Shown: in pieces, positions 1 to 7,044 of the stretch
Position numbering within the stretch: the stretch's first letter is position 1
Layout of the letters: every line of letters begins with the position of its first letter
Assembly (NCBI GenBank): GCA_036745245.1
Contig: DAIOGN010000081.1
Coordinates: forward strand, 1 to 16,297
Direction: 5' to 3'
DNA length: 16,297 nt
Origin: DAIOGN01 sp036745245
GTDB lineage: Bacteria; Zixibacteria; MSB-5A5; JAUVRN01
Translations under genes and position numbers: made by a program
The notes under the pieces: model-generated
Database searches by the model: none
The model's input: only the letters and a program-made list of their open reading frames with translations
What the model was told of the DNA's origin: nothing

Positions 1-26
1 ACGAGCCGCTGCAGGCGCACTTGTAA
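1..26 (+). CDS. 3' end of an upstream reading frame (partial)
   Basis: A reading frame enters from the left edge and ends in TAA at 24-26, giving EPLQAHL. The stretch resembles the 'ERLEAHG' segment that lies just before the GNAT core in one family of long acetyltransferases, the same family the next gene resembles. It could therefore be the N-terminal half of that gene separated by a frameshift, or simply the tail of an unrelated gene. Eight codons cannot decide this. Confidence 0.3.
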
Positions 27-39
27 GGTCGGATCCCGG

Positions 40-501
40 ATGGGGCGCCCTGCAACGGTTCAAGGATTGGACATTCGGCGCGTGACCACGCGGGACGATC
101 TGCGTGCATTTGCCGACATCGCCGCAGCCAACAGCACGCCGCCCGACCCGCATGTGCGCGCGTTCTACGACCTCACGGAGAGCGCGTTTCTCGATGTGAG
201 GTCGCCACAGCGACTGTATCTTGGCTGTCTCGATGGCCGACCCGTGGCCACAGCGGAGTCTACGATCGCGGGCGGCGTGGCCGGGCTCTATAACGTATCC
301 ACACTGGGCGCCTTCCGCGGCCGCGGAGTGGGGAGTGCGATGACCGGTCGCTGCCTCTCGGACGCGCAACGGCTCGGGATGTCCGCGGCTGTGCTGCAGG
401 CCTCCTCTGAAGGAGAGCCGGTGTACCGGCGGCTGGGCTTCGTTGCCACAGGTACCGTGACTGAATTCAAGCCGGGCGAGGCAAGGAGGGTGTCCGCATG
501 A
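40..501 (+). CDS. GNAT-family N-acetyltransferase, possibly N-terminally truncated
   Basis: This 153-residue protein carries a GNAT fold, which transfers an acetyl group from acetyl-CoA to an amine; the substrate is unknown. The acetyl-CoA binding motif A is clear at about residues 86-101, with the R-G-R-G-V-G-S pyrophosphate loop. It is followed by AVLQASSEGEPVYRRLGF (about 117-134), the usual motif B ending. A strand-turn segment LYLGCLDGRPVATAE precedes motif A. Related proteins often carry another N-terminal half of about 100 residues, which is absent here. The frame is open to the left edge, so the ATG at 40 is only the first available start and has no clear ribosome binding site. The stop overlaps the next gene's start (ATGA), so the two are probably co-translated. 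Confidence 0.82.
   Translation: MGRPATVQGLDIRRVTTRDDLRAFADIAAANSTPPDPHVRAFYDLTESAFLDVRSPQRLYLGCLDGRPVATAESTIAGGVAGLYNVSTLGAFRGRGVGSAMTGRCLSDAQRLGMSAAVLQASSEGEPVYRRLGFVATGTVTEFKPGEARRVSA
483..490 (+). promoter_or_regulatory. Strong ribosome binding site for the zinc-ribbon/SnoaL gene
   Basis: AAGGAGGG lies seven bases before the ATG at 498, inside the end of the acetyltransferase gene. It favours 498 over the second in-frame ATG at 504. Confidence 0.75.
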
Positions 502-1163
502 CCATGGCCGTCTGTTTCAGGTGCGGGGGTTTGAAATTTGGTGCCTTCACGGCATGCCCTGCGTGCATGCATCGTCCACGTAACGACGATGAACTGGCCC
601 AGTCGCTGGCCCTGTCGGATCACAATCTCGACAGCGATGCCCTCGACAGGATGTCGGAACGTATTCGATCCGGCGAATCAGTGCCTGTCGACCCCACGCT
701 TCGACTTCAGATGTTGAGGGCTCTGGACGGCGAGCCGGGGGTACGAGGCTGGCTCGACATGGCAAATAGCCCTCGGGAGAAATACCCGCCCGCCATCGAC
801 GTGGTCCGGGACTTCTGGCGGCTGATGAATACGAATGACTTTGGCCGTGTGGCAGAGGTGCTCTCAGAGAAGTTCGTGTTGGAATGGCCGCAGTCACGCG
901 AACGCATCCGCGGCGCAGAGCGATTCGCGCGCATGAATGCCGAATACCCGGGCGCCGGTCCCTGGAGTTTCACGATCAACCGCATCGTCGGCGCGAAGGA
1001 TACGGCCGTTACCGTGGTGACCGTGACCGATGGCGTGACCACCGCCGTGGCGGTGTCCTTTTTCATTGTGCGTGAGGGCAAGATCACCAAGCTGATCGAG
1101 TACTGGCCGGAGCCGTATCCAGCGCCCGCCCACCGCTCGCACCTGGTGGAGCCCTTGGAGTGA
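498..1163 (+). CDS. Zinc-ribbon / SnoaL-like fusion protein
   Basis: This 221-residue protein joins two modules. Residues 6-23 form a CxxC-x10-CxxC zinc ribbon (C6, C9, C20, C23), followed by a helical, acidic linker to about residue 95. Residues about 100-207 resemble the SnoaL/NTF2-like fold: DVVRDFWRLMNTNDF as the first helix, then VLSEKFVLEWPQS, and the closing strand FFIVREGKITKLIEYW. NTF2-like domains form a cone-shaped pocket used by enzymes or binding proteins, and no catalytic residues can be assigned here. I would expect these modules as separate proteins, so the fusion is unusual and its function is unknown. The start overlaps the previous stop (ATGA) and the stop overlaps the next start, so it sits in the middle of a translationally coupled trio. 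Confidence 0.8.
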   Translation: MTMAVCFRCGGLKFGAFTACPACMHRPRNDDELAQSLALSDHNLDSDALDRMSERIRSGESVPVDPTLRLQMLRALDGEPGVRGWLDMANSPREKYPPAIDVVRDFWRLMNTNDFGRVAEVLSEKFVLEWPQSRERIRGAERFARMNAEYPGAGPWSFTINRIVGAKDTAVTVVTVTDGVTTAVAVSFFIVREGKITKLIEYWPEPYPAPAHRSHLVEPLE

Positions 1164-1567
1164 TGCCGCATCAACTCTGGAGGCGCCTCTACCATGTCTT
1201 GATGGTGTGCTTCTTACTGGCGGCAGCTTTGAACATGCTTCACGTGCGCGCAGGATTTCTTACCAGCTACCTGGCCGACCTCACCGTGCCCGCTCTTCTG
1301 TACGTGGTGGCACGGAAACCCGCGGCTACGGGGGCCACTTCGCAGTGGCGGATCATGTGCTGGCTGGGCAGAACGCCCGAGCGCGCCGCGCTGGCGTTCT
1401 TTCTGGCGAGCGCTGCCACAGAAGTGAGTCAGATCTTCTGGCCGCGCGGCATGTTCTCCGGCCGCTTCGACCCGTGGGACATCGCGGCCTACGGCGTGGG
1501 ACTCCTGGGCTGTTATCTGCTCGACGTGCGCCGCGATGCGTCGGCGACCTGTCCCGCCGGGTCGTAA
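1163..1567 (+). CDS. Small VanZ-like integral membrane protein
   Basis: This protein of about 134 residues has four likely transmembrane helices, near residues 11-28, 33-50, 75-94 and 103-122. Between the last two helices it has TEVSQIFWPRGMFSGRFDPWDIAAYGVG. That matches the VanZ-type pattern of E..Q, a G/R-rich turn, D..D, then a glycine helix. VanZ-like proteins are small membrane proteins with poorly defined roles, some of them in glycopeptide tolerance. The ATG at 1163 shares a base with the preceding TGA stop; a GTG at 1160 is the alternative start. It is last in the trio and ends 15 bases from the stop of the convergent gene, with no obvious terminator between them. Confidence 0.68.
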   Translation: MPHQLWRRLYHVLMVCFLLAAALNMLHVRAGFLTSYLADLTVPALLYVVARKPAATGATSQWRIMCWLGRTPERAALAFFLASAATEVSQIFWPRGMFSGRFDPWDIAAYGVGLLGCYLLDVRRDASATCPAGS

Positions 1568-1582
1568 TGCGCGGTGAAGCTG

Positions 1583-4192
1583 CTATTTGATAATCACAAG
1601 CTTTCCCACGTCCGTGCCGAATCTACTCTCCACAGACCATATGTAGATTCCGGTCTTTACAGCCTGGGTGTTCCGGGTTATCAGATCCCAGCGTACCACC
1701 GTGGCTTCGGTATTGGTCGGGTCGGAGGTGTGGTGCAGTTTTCGAACCAGGTCGCCGTCCAGGCTCCAGATCGAAATCGTGCAGGTGTCCGGCACGTTGT
1801 AGAAAGTTACCTGCCGGGCCCGCTCTCGGTCCGGCTCCAGGCCCCGCCGGTTCTCCCAGTTGTTGCCGTAGTAGTCGTCGATTAAGCGGTACGGGTTGGG
1901 GTACACCCCGGGTTCGGGATGCTCAGACTTCACCACGTCGGCGTCGTTGATGGGCCAGATTTCTTTAGTCGTGAGGCTCTTGGCAGACTCCAGGGGATCG
2001 AGGCCGGTGACAGGATCGCCATGATCAAAAGCGGTGACCGATAGGAACACGGGTTCCGCCAGCTGGATGTCCTTCACCACGTACTCGTACTCATAGAACG
2101 GAAGGTACGGGGCACCGTCCTCGCCGTAAGCGGTGTCAGCCGGTGAAGCATGGGGAAAGAGCTTCCTCATCACCCCGGTCACGTCGACGCCGGCATCGGC
2201 GGCCATGGCTAGACCAAGGTCATCGGGCTGGTTGTTAGCTTCGTACGGAGCGAAGTACCGGTACACCGAGTCCAGCGTCTCCGGATGATCGGGATCGAAG
2301 TGAACCTCTAGCAGAGCTACTTCGAGCATCGGCACCGCGAAACTGTCCGGGTGGAATGCGAAGCCGTAGCTGGTGTCGCACAGGACGTCGTAGAGCACCT
2401 TCAACGAATCCAGAGAGAAGGGCGGGTCGATGAACTCCCACCGGTCCTGACCCGCGTTCCAGGTGAGCCGGGCGTAGTTAAACAGGTCCCGTTGGGTGAG
2501 GAATGCCCACTCGACTTCTCTTCCCGTGCGGCTCATGTAGATGCGGTACCCTTCAAAATCCGCGCGCTGAGTGAAAACATCTTTCTCCGATTCGGTGCGA
2601 TGGCCGTTCCAGTGGATGGCCACGTGGTGCGAGCGAGTGTCGAACGTGAGGGCCGGGGTTCGCGGTGGCAGCGCAGCCCGGATGTCCGGCACACCGTCGC
2701 CGCGATAGTACATCGTGTCTCCGCCTTTGAGAAACCACTCCCCTGCGTAACCATCGCCATCCGTGTCGATCCCAGGATTGTCGTAGGTCCATTTGGCCCA
2801 CTGGACGTTGCGCAGAAGGTCTGAAAGATCGAGTCGACTTCGGTAGTATTCGGGATGCACTGGATCGAAAAAGTCGCGGAAGTTGTTCGGGTCTCGGTGC
2901 AGACCGTGACCTCCCACGATGGCTACGGCAAATCGGACTGTGGAATCGCGGGGGAGATCAAAGGGGCCAACGGCCAAGAGGAATTGAGGGCGAGCTCCAT
3001 CGGCGAAGTTAAGGGCGTCCTCTGGAGTCGTCGGCGGCAGCCATCCGGCCGCAGTGTGATCGATGGCGCACTCGATTTGAGGGTAGTCTGTCTCCTCATT
3101 CGACATCATCTCGTACGTGGGTCGATCGCCCAATGGTTGGCCAAGTCCACCTCGTGGAAACTCAACCAGCGAGGTGCTTCTCACAGGACCCCACCCGTCA
3201 CCTGGATCGAAGTCGCTCGCAAGCCACCAGTTGAATGATATCTGCGATTGAGGGGTTGGTCTGGCGAGCACGGCGAAAGCAACCACATCGGGTGCAGAAA
3301 ATCGTGTAAAGCCCGGTCTGCCCAGGACATTTGGATCGCCGTCGTTGTCGTAGGGCAGAACCAGGTTAAATTCTTCGACTTTATTTCCCAAGAGCGGCGA
3401 TGGGGCGAACCGTACATATTCGACCAAGTTGTCCACCCATCCGTGATTCGGGTCAAGATCGTATGCAGCTCTGGCGAGCCCATCTATTCCCACGAACATG
3501 CCATTGAGTTGGCGGTGCTGGGCCTCCCATTCCGGGTCGCCCGGGACTCCAAGATTGGTGATCTCGTACTCTTTGATCACGAACTGTGCGCCACTACCGC
3601 TCGACCAGCCGTATGAACTCGCCTTGATCTCCACGCCCAGCGGTTCGTGTGGCCTGCTGTCGTAGGGATTGTTCAGCACGTAGGCAGGATCAGCAAGCGT
3701 GTCTGCGAACCCAATCGAGATGTCGTAGTCCGACTTGGAGCTGTCACTTATCACATCTCGGAGACATTCATACGAGCGCAGGCGAGGCGATGCTGCCGTT
3801 TCAAAGGCACAGGTGGGGAGAATCTCAAGTGGGGAGTTCAACCAACCGCCCGTGGACACCAACGTGTCAGATCCCTGCACACCCCCAATCAGCAGCCCAC
3901 CCTGTACGTATTGTACGTTTGAGAACATGGGGTATTCGGCGAAATCAATACCTGTGCCCCCGCAGGTGTAGTTGCCACCGGTAATGGTCGCATACCATGC
4001 TACACCTACGCCGATATTACCTATGCTGTACCCATGGCCGAGACGATGAAGGTTGCTCCTCATGCAGGCGAGCATCTCGGGTGGCAGGTCCTGAGCTACT
4101 GACAATGATGATGAAAGTGAAAGGGCCATCAGGAGTGGCAGACAACGTAGTGGCGTAGGGAAAGCGCCGCCTCGGCCCCCGGGCGTCGACAT
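1583..4192 (-). CDS. Large secreted protein with C-terminal FlgD/T9SS-like sorting domain
   Basis: This protein of about 869 residues has a signal peptide (hydrophobic LPLLMALSLSSSLSVAQ, cleavage near residue 34). The middle has few recognisable motifs. Around residues 472-480 there is a calcium-loop-like DTDGDGYAG. Near 540 the phrase DFEGYRIYMSRTG is typical of the fibronectin-III-like region in secreted FCB-group proteins. From about residue 760 a C-terminal domain begins with YPNPYR, continues through TISIWSLDGDLVRKL and GIYIWSVES, and ends in GKLVIIK. This is the layout of type A sorting or FlgD-Ig-like domains that send proteins across the outer membrane by type IX secretion or a similar route. 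I chose the ATG at 4192; a TTG at 4234 would add 14 residues before the signal. Base composition is lower in GC near its 5' end than in neighbouring genes. Substrate or ligand unknown. Confidence 0.8.
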   Translation of the reverse strand: MSTPGGRGGAFPTPLRCLPLLMALSLSSSLSVAQDLPPEMLACMRSNLHRLGHGYSIGNIGVGVAWYATITGGNYTCGGTGIDFAEYPMFSNVQYVQGGLLIGGVQGSDTLVSTGGWLNSPLEILPTCAFETAASPRLRSYECLRDVISDSSKSDYDISIGFADTLADPAYVLNNPYDSRPHEPLGVEIKASSYGWSSGSGAQFVIKEYEITNLGVPGDPEWEAQHRQLNGMFVGIDGLARAAYDLDPNHGWVDNLVEYVRFAPSPLLGNKVEEFNLVLPYDNDGDPNVLGRPGFTRFSAPDVVAFAVLARPTPQSQISFNWWLASDFDPGDGWGPVRSTSLVEFPRGGLGQPLGDRPTYEMMSNEETDYPQIECAIDHTAAGWLPPTTPEDALNFADGARPQFLLAVGPFDLPRDSTVRFAVAIVGGHGLHRDPNNFRDFFDPVHPEYYRSRLDLSDLLRNVQWAKWTYDNPGIDTDGDGYAGEWFLKGGDTMYYRGDGVPDIRAALPPRTPALTFDTRSHHVAIHWNGHRTESEKDVFTQRADFEGYRIYMSRTGREVEWAFLTQRDLFNYARLTWNAGQDRWEFIDPPFSLDSLKVLYDVLCDTSYGFAFHPDSFAVPMLEVALLEVHFDPDHPETLDSVYRYFAPYEANNQPDDLGLAMAADAGVDVTGVMRKLFPHASPADTAYGEDGAPYLPFYEYEYVVKDIQLAEPVFLSVTAFDHGDPVTGLDPLESAKSLTTKEIWPINDADVVKSEHPEPGVYPNPYRLIDDYYGNNWENRRGLEPDRERARQVTFYNVPDTCTISIWSLDGDLVRKLHHTSDPTNTEATVVRWDLITRNTQAVKTGIYIWSVESRFGTDVGKLVIIK

Positions 4193-4498
4193 CTCACGAG
4201 TCCTGAGTGAGCGCCCGAGGCCCCGGAGCCACAAGCGACACGGCCAGGAGCGCGACGTCGACCAGTAACTGCAGATAGCGCCTTCGATAGGGCTCTATCG
4301 TGGACGCACACGGTGCCGCGCCGCTCTCACATCCTGGAAATCCGCCATGAGACTGTGAGCTCATGAGCAGCAGGAACCTCGTAGCCAGCGCCGGTTGAAA
4401 CCCTGCGTTGGGCTGGAGAGAATCATCTCCGCATCCTCCTGCCGAATTGGACCTACCGCCAGCCCGCAATCCCCGCGGGGGCTTCACGAGCAAGGTAA

Positions 4499-4524
4499 TA
4501 ATAGTATACAACGATGTCAACTAT
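4499..4524. promoter_or_regulatory. AT-rich imperfect dyad, candidate operator upstream of cydA
   Basis: The 26-base element has outer arms AATAGT and ACTATT and inner arms ACA and TGT around a central CG; 10 of 13 position pairs are complementary. It lies in an AT-rich island about 130 bases before cydA. A weak sigma-70-like pair overlaps it: TTCACG at 4483-4488, a 16-base spacer and TATACA at 4505-4510. A repressor or activator bound here would control the cyd operon. The element does not match the FNR, ArcA or Rex consensus well, so the regulator is unknown. Confidence 0.45.
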
Positions 4525-4593
4525 TGTTAAAGTGAGGTAGCTCCAGAATGACCGGGATCGCCGCCAGGCCTGCCCATCGCACTTTGACCGCCG

Positions 4594-4635
4594 AGCGCCC
4601 AGGCGCTACCATCACCCGTGGCACTTCGCAGTGCC
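4594..4635 (+). promoter_or_regulatory. Two small hairpins in the cydA leader
   Basis: AGCGCC at 4594-4599 and GGCGCT at 4602-4607 form one dyad. GGCACT at 4620-4625 and AGTGCC at 4630-4635 form a perfect six-base stem with a four-base loop, ending 20 bases before the cydA ATG. They could shape access to the weak ribosome binding site. Short GC-rich stems also occur by chance. Confidence 0.35.
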
Positions 4636-4655
4636 CCGTGACAGTGAAGTAACCC

Positions 4656-5987
4656 ATGGACGATCCGCTGTTCTGGCACAGGCTGCAATTCGGCTTCACC
4701 ATCACCTTTCACTATTTGTTTCCCCAGCTCACGATGGGCCTCGCGCTGCTCATCGTAGTCATGAAGTCGCTCGGGCTGCGTCAGGGCGGGCAGATCTGGA
4801 ACGAGACCGCGCGCTTCTGGATCCGCATCTTCGGGCTCTCCTTCGCCATGGGGGTGGTCACCGGCATTCCCATGGAGTTCCAGTTTGGCACCAACTGGGC
4901 CCAATTCGCGCACAAGACGGGCGGGGTGATCGGCCAGACCCTCGCCATGGAAGGAATCTTCGCGTTCTTCCTGGAGTCGAGCTTCCTTGCGCTTCTGATC
5001 TGGGGCGAGAAACGCTTCGGACCGCGTGTGCACTTTGCAGCCGCTGTGGCCCTGCTCGTGGGCAGCTGGGCGTCCGGGTATTTCATCATCGCCACGAACG
5101 CCTTCATGCAGAATCCGGTTGGCTACGTCATCGCTCCCGACGGCACGTTTCAGATCGGGGATCTGACGCAGTTCGTTTTCAACCCCTGGGCCATCGTGCA
5201 GTACCTGCACAACCAGACCGCCGCTGTGGTGACCGGATCCTTCGTCATGGCCGCCGTGGGTGCGTACTGGATGCTCCAGGGCCGCCACGCCGAAGCGGCT
5301 CGGATCTCGCTCTCCACGGGAGTGGTCGCGGGGCTCGTCGCATCGGTACTGGTGGCGTTTCCCACGGGTCACACGCAGGGTCGGATGGTGGCGGAACATC
5401 AACCCGTGACCCTGGCCGCCATGGAGGGGCGCTTCGAAAGCGGCACGCACGCGCCTCTGGCCATGATCGGCCAGCCTAATGTGGCGGAGCGCAAACTCGA
5501 CAACCCCATTGAGCTTCCGGCCATCCTCTCGTGGATCGCCTACGGAGACTTTTCGGCCAATGTGCGCGGACTCTCCGAATTCCCCGAGACCGACTGGCCC
5601 ACCAATATCGAGCTGCTCTACTACTCGTTCCACATCATGGTGGGGCTGGGCACGATGTTCATCGCAGTCACGTCGCTGGCGACCGCATTCCTGTGGCGCG
5701 GTCGCCTTCTGCGAGCGCGCTGGATGCTGTGGATTCTGGCGCTCGCCTTTCCGTTTCCGTTCATCGCCAACACGGCCGGGTGGTTCACTGCGGAGTTGGG
5801 ACGACAGCCGTGGCTGGTATATGGATTGATGCGAACCTCCGAAGGTGGCTCGCCGACGGTGCATCCAGGCGCCACGCTCTTCACCACACTGGGTTTCGCA
5901 GGACTGTACTTCGTACTCGGCGTTCTGTTTCTGGCCCTCGTGGGCAGGGAAGTTTCGCACGGCCCGGAAGGTGTGAAGCACGCATGA
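4656..5987 (+). CDS. cydA: Cytochrome bd quinol oxidase subunit I
   Basis: CydA oxidises quinol and, with CydB, reduces oxygen to water in the inner membrane; it binds all three haems. The 443-residue length fits the short-Q-loop class. The start MDDPLFWHRLQF followed by FHYLFPQLTMGL is diagnostic. Haem ligands by family alignment are visible: His19, His185 (QYLHNQ), Met328 (SFHIMVGLG) and Glu380 (AELGRQPW). In the Q-loop, Glu257 is kept, but the position of E. coli Lys252 is Thr (QPVTLAAMEG). The ATG at 4656 is supported by this N-terminus, although the ribosome binding site is weak. It is the first gene of a cydA-cydB-transporter run, and its stop overlaps a five-codon reading frame that leads into cydB. 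Confidence 0.97.
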   Translation: MDDPLFWHRLQFGFTITFHYLFPQLTMGLALLIVVMKSLGLRQGGQIWNETARFWIRIFGLSFAMGVVTGIPMEFQFGTNWAQFAHKTGGVIGQTLAMEGIFAFFLESSFLALLIWGEKRFGPRVHFAAAVALLVGSWASGYFIIATNAFMQNPVGYVIAPDGTFQIGDLTQFVFNPWAIVQYLHNQTAAVVTGSFVMAAVGAYWMLQGRHAEAARISLSTGVVAGLVASVLVAFPTGHTQGRMVAEHQPVTLAAMEGRFESGTHAPLAMIGQPNVAERKLDNPIELPAILSWIAYGDFSANVRGLSEFPETDWPTNIELLYYSFHIMVGLGTMFIAVTSLATAFLWRGRLLRARWMLWILALAFPFPFIANTAGWFTAELGRQPWLVYGLMRTSEGGSPTVHPGATLFTTLGFAGLYFVLGVLFLALVGREVSHGPEGVKHA

Positions 5988-6001
5988 CGGACTCCCGATA
6001 A
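5984..6001 (+). CDS. Five-codon mini-ORF bridging cydA and cydB
   Basis: ATG ACG GAC TCC CGA TAA reads MTDSR. Its ATG overlaps the cydA TGA (ATGA), and its TAA overlaps the cydB ATG (TAATG). It may carry terminating ribosomes from cydA across the 13-base gap to cydB, which lacks a good ribosome binding site of its own. It is too short to be CydX, which is about 37 residues. It could be chance. Confidence 0.35.
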   Translation: MTDSR

Positions 6002-7044
6002 TGGAAGCACTCTGGTTCGCCCTGGCCGCCGTGATGGTGGCGATCTACGTGGTCATGGACGGCTTCGATTTCGGAGCCGGCGCGCTGCATCTGTGGGTGG
6101 CGAAGAACGACACCGAGCGCCGCACCGTGCTCGCGGCCATCGGTCCCTTCTGGGACGGCAACGAAGTGTGGCTTCTGGCGGGGGGAGGCGTGCTGTTTCT
6201 CGCGTTTCCCAAGGTGCTCGCCTCGGGACTCTCCGGCTTCTACCTCGCCATCATGCTCGTGCTGTGGGTGCTCATCCTGCGCGGCATCGCCATCGAATTC
6301 CGCTCGCACGTGAAAGACGGGCTCTGGCGCACGTTCTGGGATGGCACGTTCGGCCTGGCCTCCACGCTTGCGCCCGTGCTCTTCGGCGCGGCACTGGGAA
6401 ACCTTATCCGCGGCGTGCCACTGCAGACTGACGGCTGGTTTGCGCTCTCGTTCTTCGAATCGTTCTCTCCCTCTGGCGAACTCGGCATTCTCGACTGGTA
6501 CACGGTACTGGCCGGACTGCTGGCGCTCCTGGCGCTCCTGCATCATGGCGCGCTGTTTCTGGCCTGGAAGACCGATGGCCCTGTGCGCACGCGCAGCCTG
6601 AAAGCAGCCGGTAGACTCTATCCGGTCGTGGTGATCGCCTGGATGGTGGCCACGTTGACCACCGCAATGCTGGTGCCGGGGCTGTACGCGGCTCTGGCTG
6701 CCCGACCGCTCGCGTGGCTCTGCTCACTCATCTTCGTGGCCGGGCTCATCACAAGCTACGTGGCGCGCAAAGCCGGGAAGGACCTTCTGGCCTTTCTCGG
6801 CTCGGGCGCATTCATCCTGGGAGTTCTGGCCGCCACGGCGGCGTCGGTATACCCCACGATGATCCGGTCGATCGGCGATCCCGCGCTCTCGCTTACCGCG
6901 CAGAATGCCGCAGCCAGCCCGCACTCACTCAAGGTCGGCCTCTACTGGTGGCCCGTGGGCTTCGTGCTGGCCGTCGTCTACTTTGCGATTCTCTTTCGTC
7001 TGCATCGTGGCAAGGTGCGCGTGTCGGCTGAGGAGGGATACTGA
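6001..7044 (+). CDS. cydB: Cytochrome bd quinol oxidase subunit II
   Basis: CydB is the membrane partner of CydA and completes the bd-type terminal oxidase. The 347-residue protein has about eight transmembrane helices. It shows the conserved early motifs YVVMDGFDFGAGAL (16-29) and GPFWDGNEVWLL (48-59), followed by LVLWVLILRGIAIEFRSH (about 85-102). Near the C-terminus are VYPTMIRS and a last long helix, as usual for the family. Its ATG abuts the end of the MTDSR mini-ORF, and there is no clear Shine-Dalgarno sequence, so expression probably depends on coupling to cydA. The stop TGA overlaps the likely CTG start of the transporter gene. No cydX, cydC or cydD is present in the window. Confidence 0.97.
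   Translation: MEALWFALAAVMVAIYVVMDGFDFGAGALHLWVAKNDTERRTVLAAIGPFWDGNEVWLLAGGGVLFLAFPKVLASGLSGFYLAIMLVLWVLILRGIAIEFRSHVKDGLWRTFWDGTFGLASTLAPVLFGAALGNLIRGVPLQTDGWFALSFFESFSPSGELGILDWYTVLAGLLALLALLHHGALFLAWKTDGPVRTRSLKAAGRLYPVVVIAWMVATLTTAMLVPGLYAALAARPLAWLCSLIFVAGLITSYVARKAGKDLLAFLGSGAFILGVLAATAASVYPTMIRSIGDPALSLTAQNAAASPHSLKVGLYWWPVGFVLAVVYFAILFRLHRGKVRVSAEEGY
7030..7037 (+). promoter_or_regulatory. Ribosome binding site deciding the transporter start
   Basis: GAGGAGGG lies inside the last codons of cydB, three bases before CTG at 7041. It favours 7041 over the downstream TTG at 7080, which has no such site in front of it. Spacing is short. Confidence 0.55.

Larger units (their letters stand above)
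4193..4655. other. Intergenic region between divergent genes
   Basis: These 463 bases separate the secreted-protein gene (leftward) from cydA (rightward) and should hold both promoters. They include a perfect CCCCGCGGGG palindrome at 4471-4480, an AT-rich stretch at about 4494-4530 that stands out from the GC-rich surroundings, and two small dyads next to cydA. An open frame of 108 codons on the minus strand (4194-4520) contains YRRRYLQLLVDVALLAVSLV, which looks like the first membrane helix of CapD-type polysaccharide proteins. Nothing after it continues the resemblance, so I do not call a gene. Confidence 0.5.

Noticed and set aside
4505..4520. Possible leftward promoter with TTGACA (4520-4515)
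   Set aside because: The -35 hexamer is perfect, but the AT-rich candidate -10 sequences fall 6, 11 or 14 bases away, too close for sigma-70.
4527..5981. 484-codon open frame antisense to cydA
   Set aside because: It mirrors a strongly conserved gene in GC-rich DNA; the product is Arg/His/Glu/Gly-rich with no domain, as expected of an antisense shadow.
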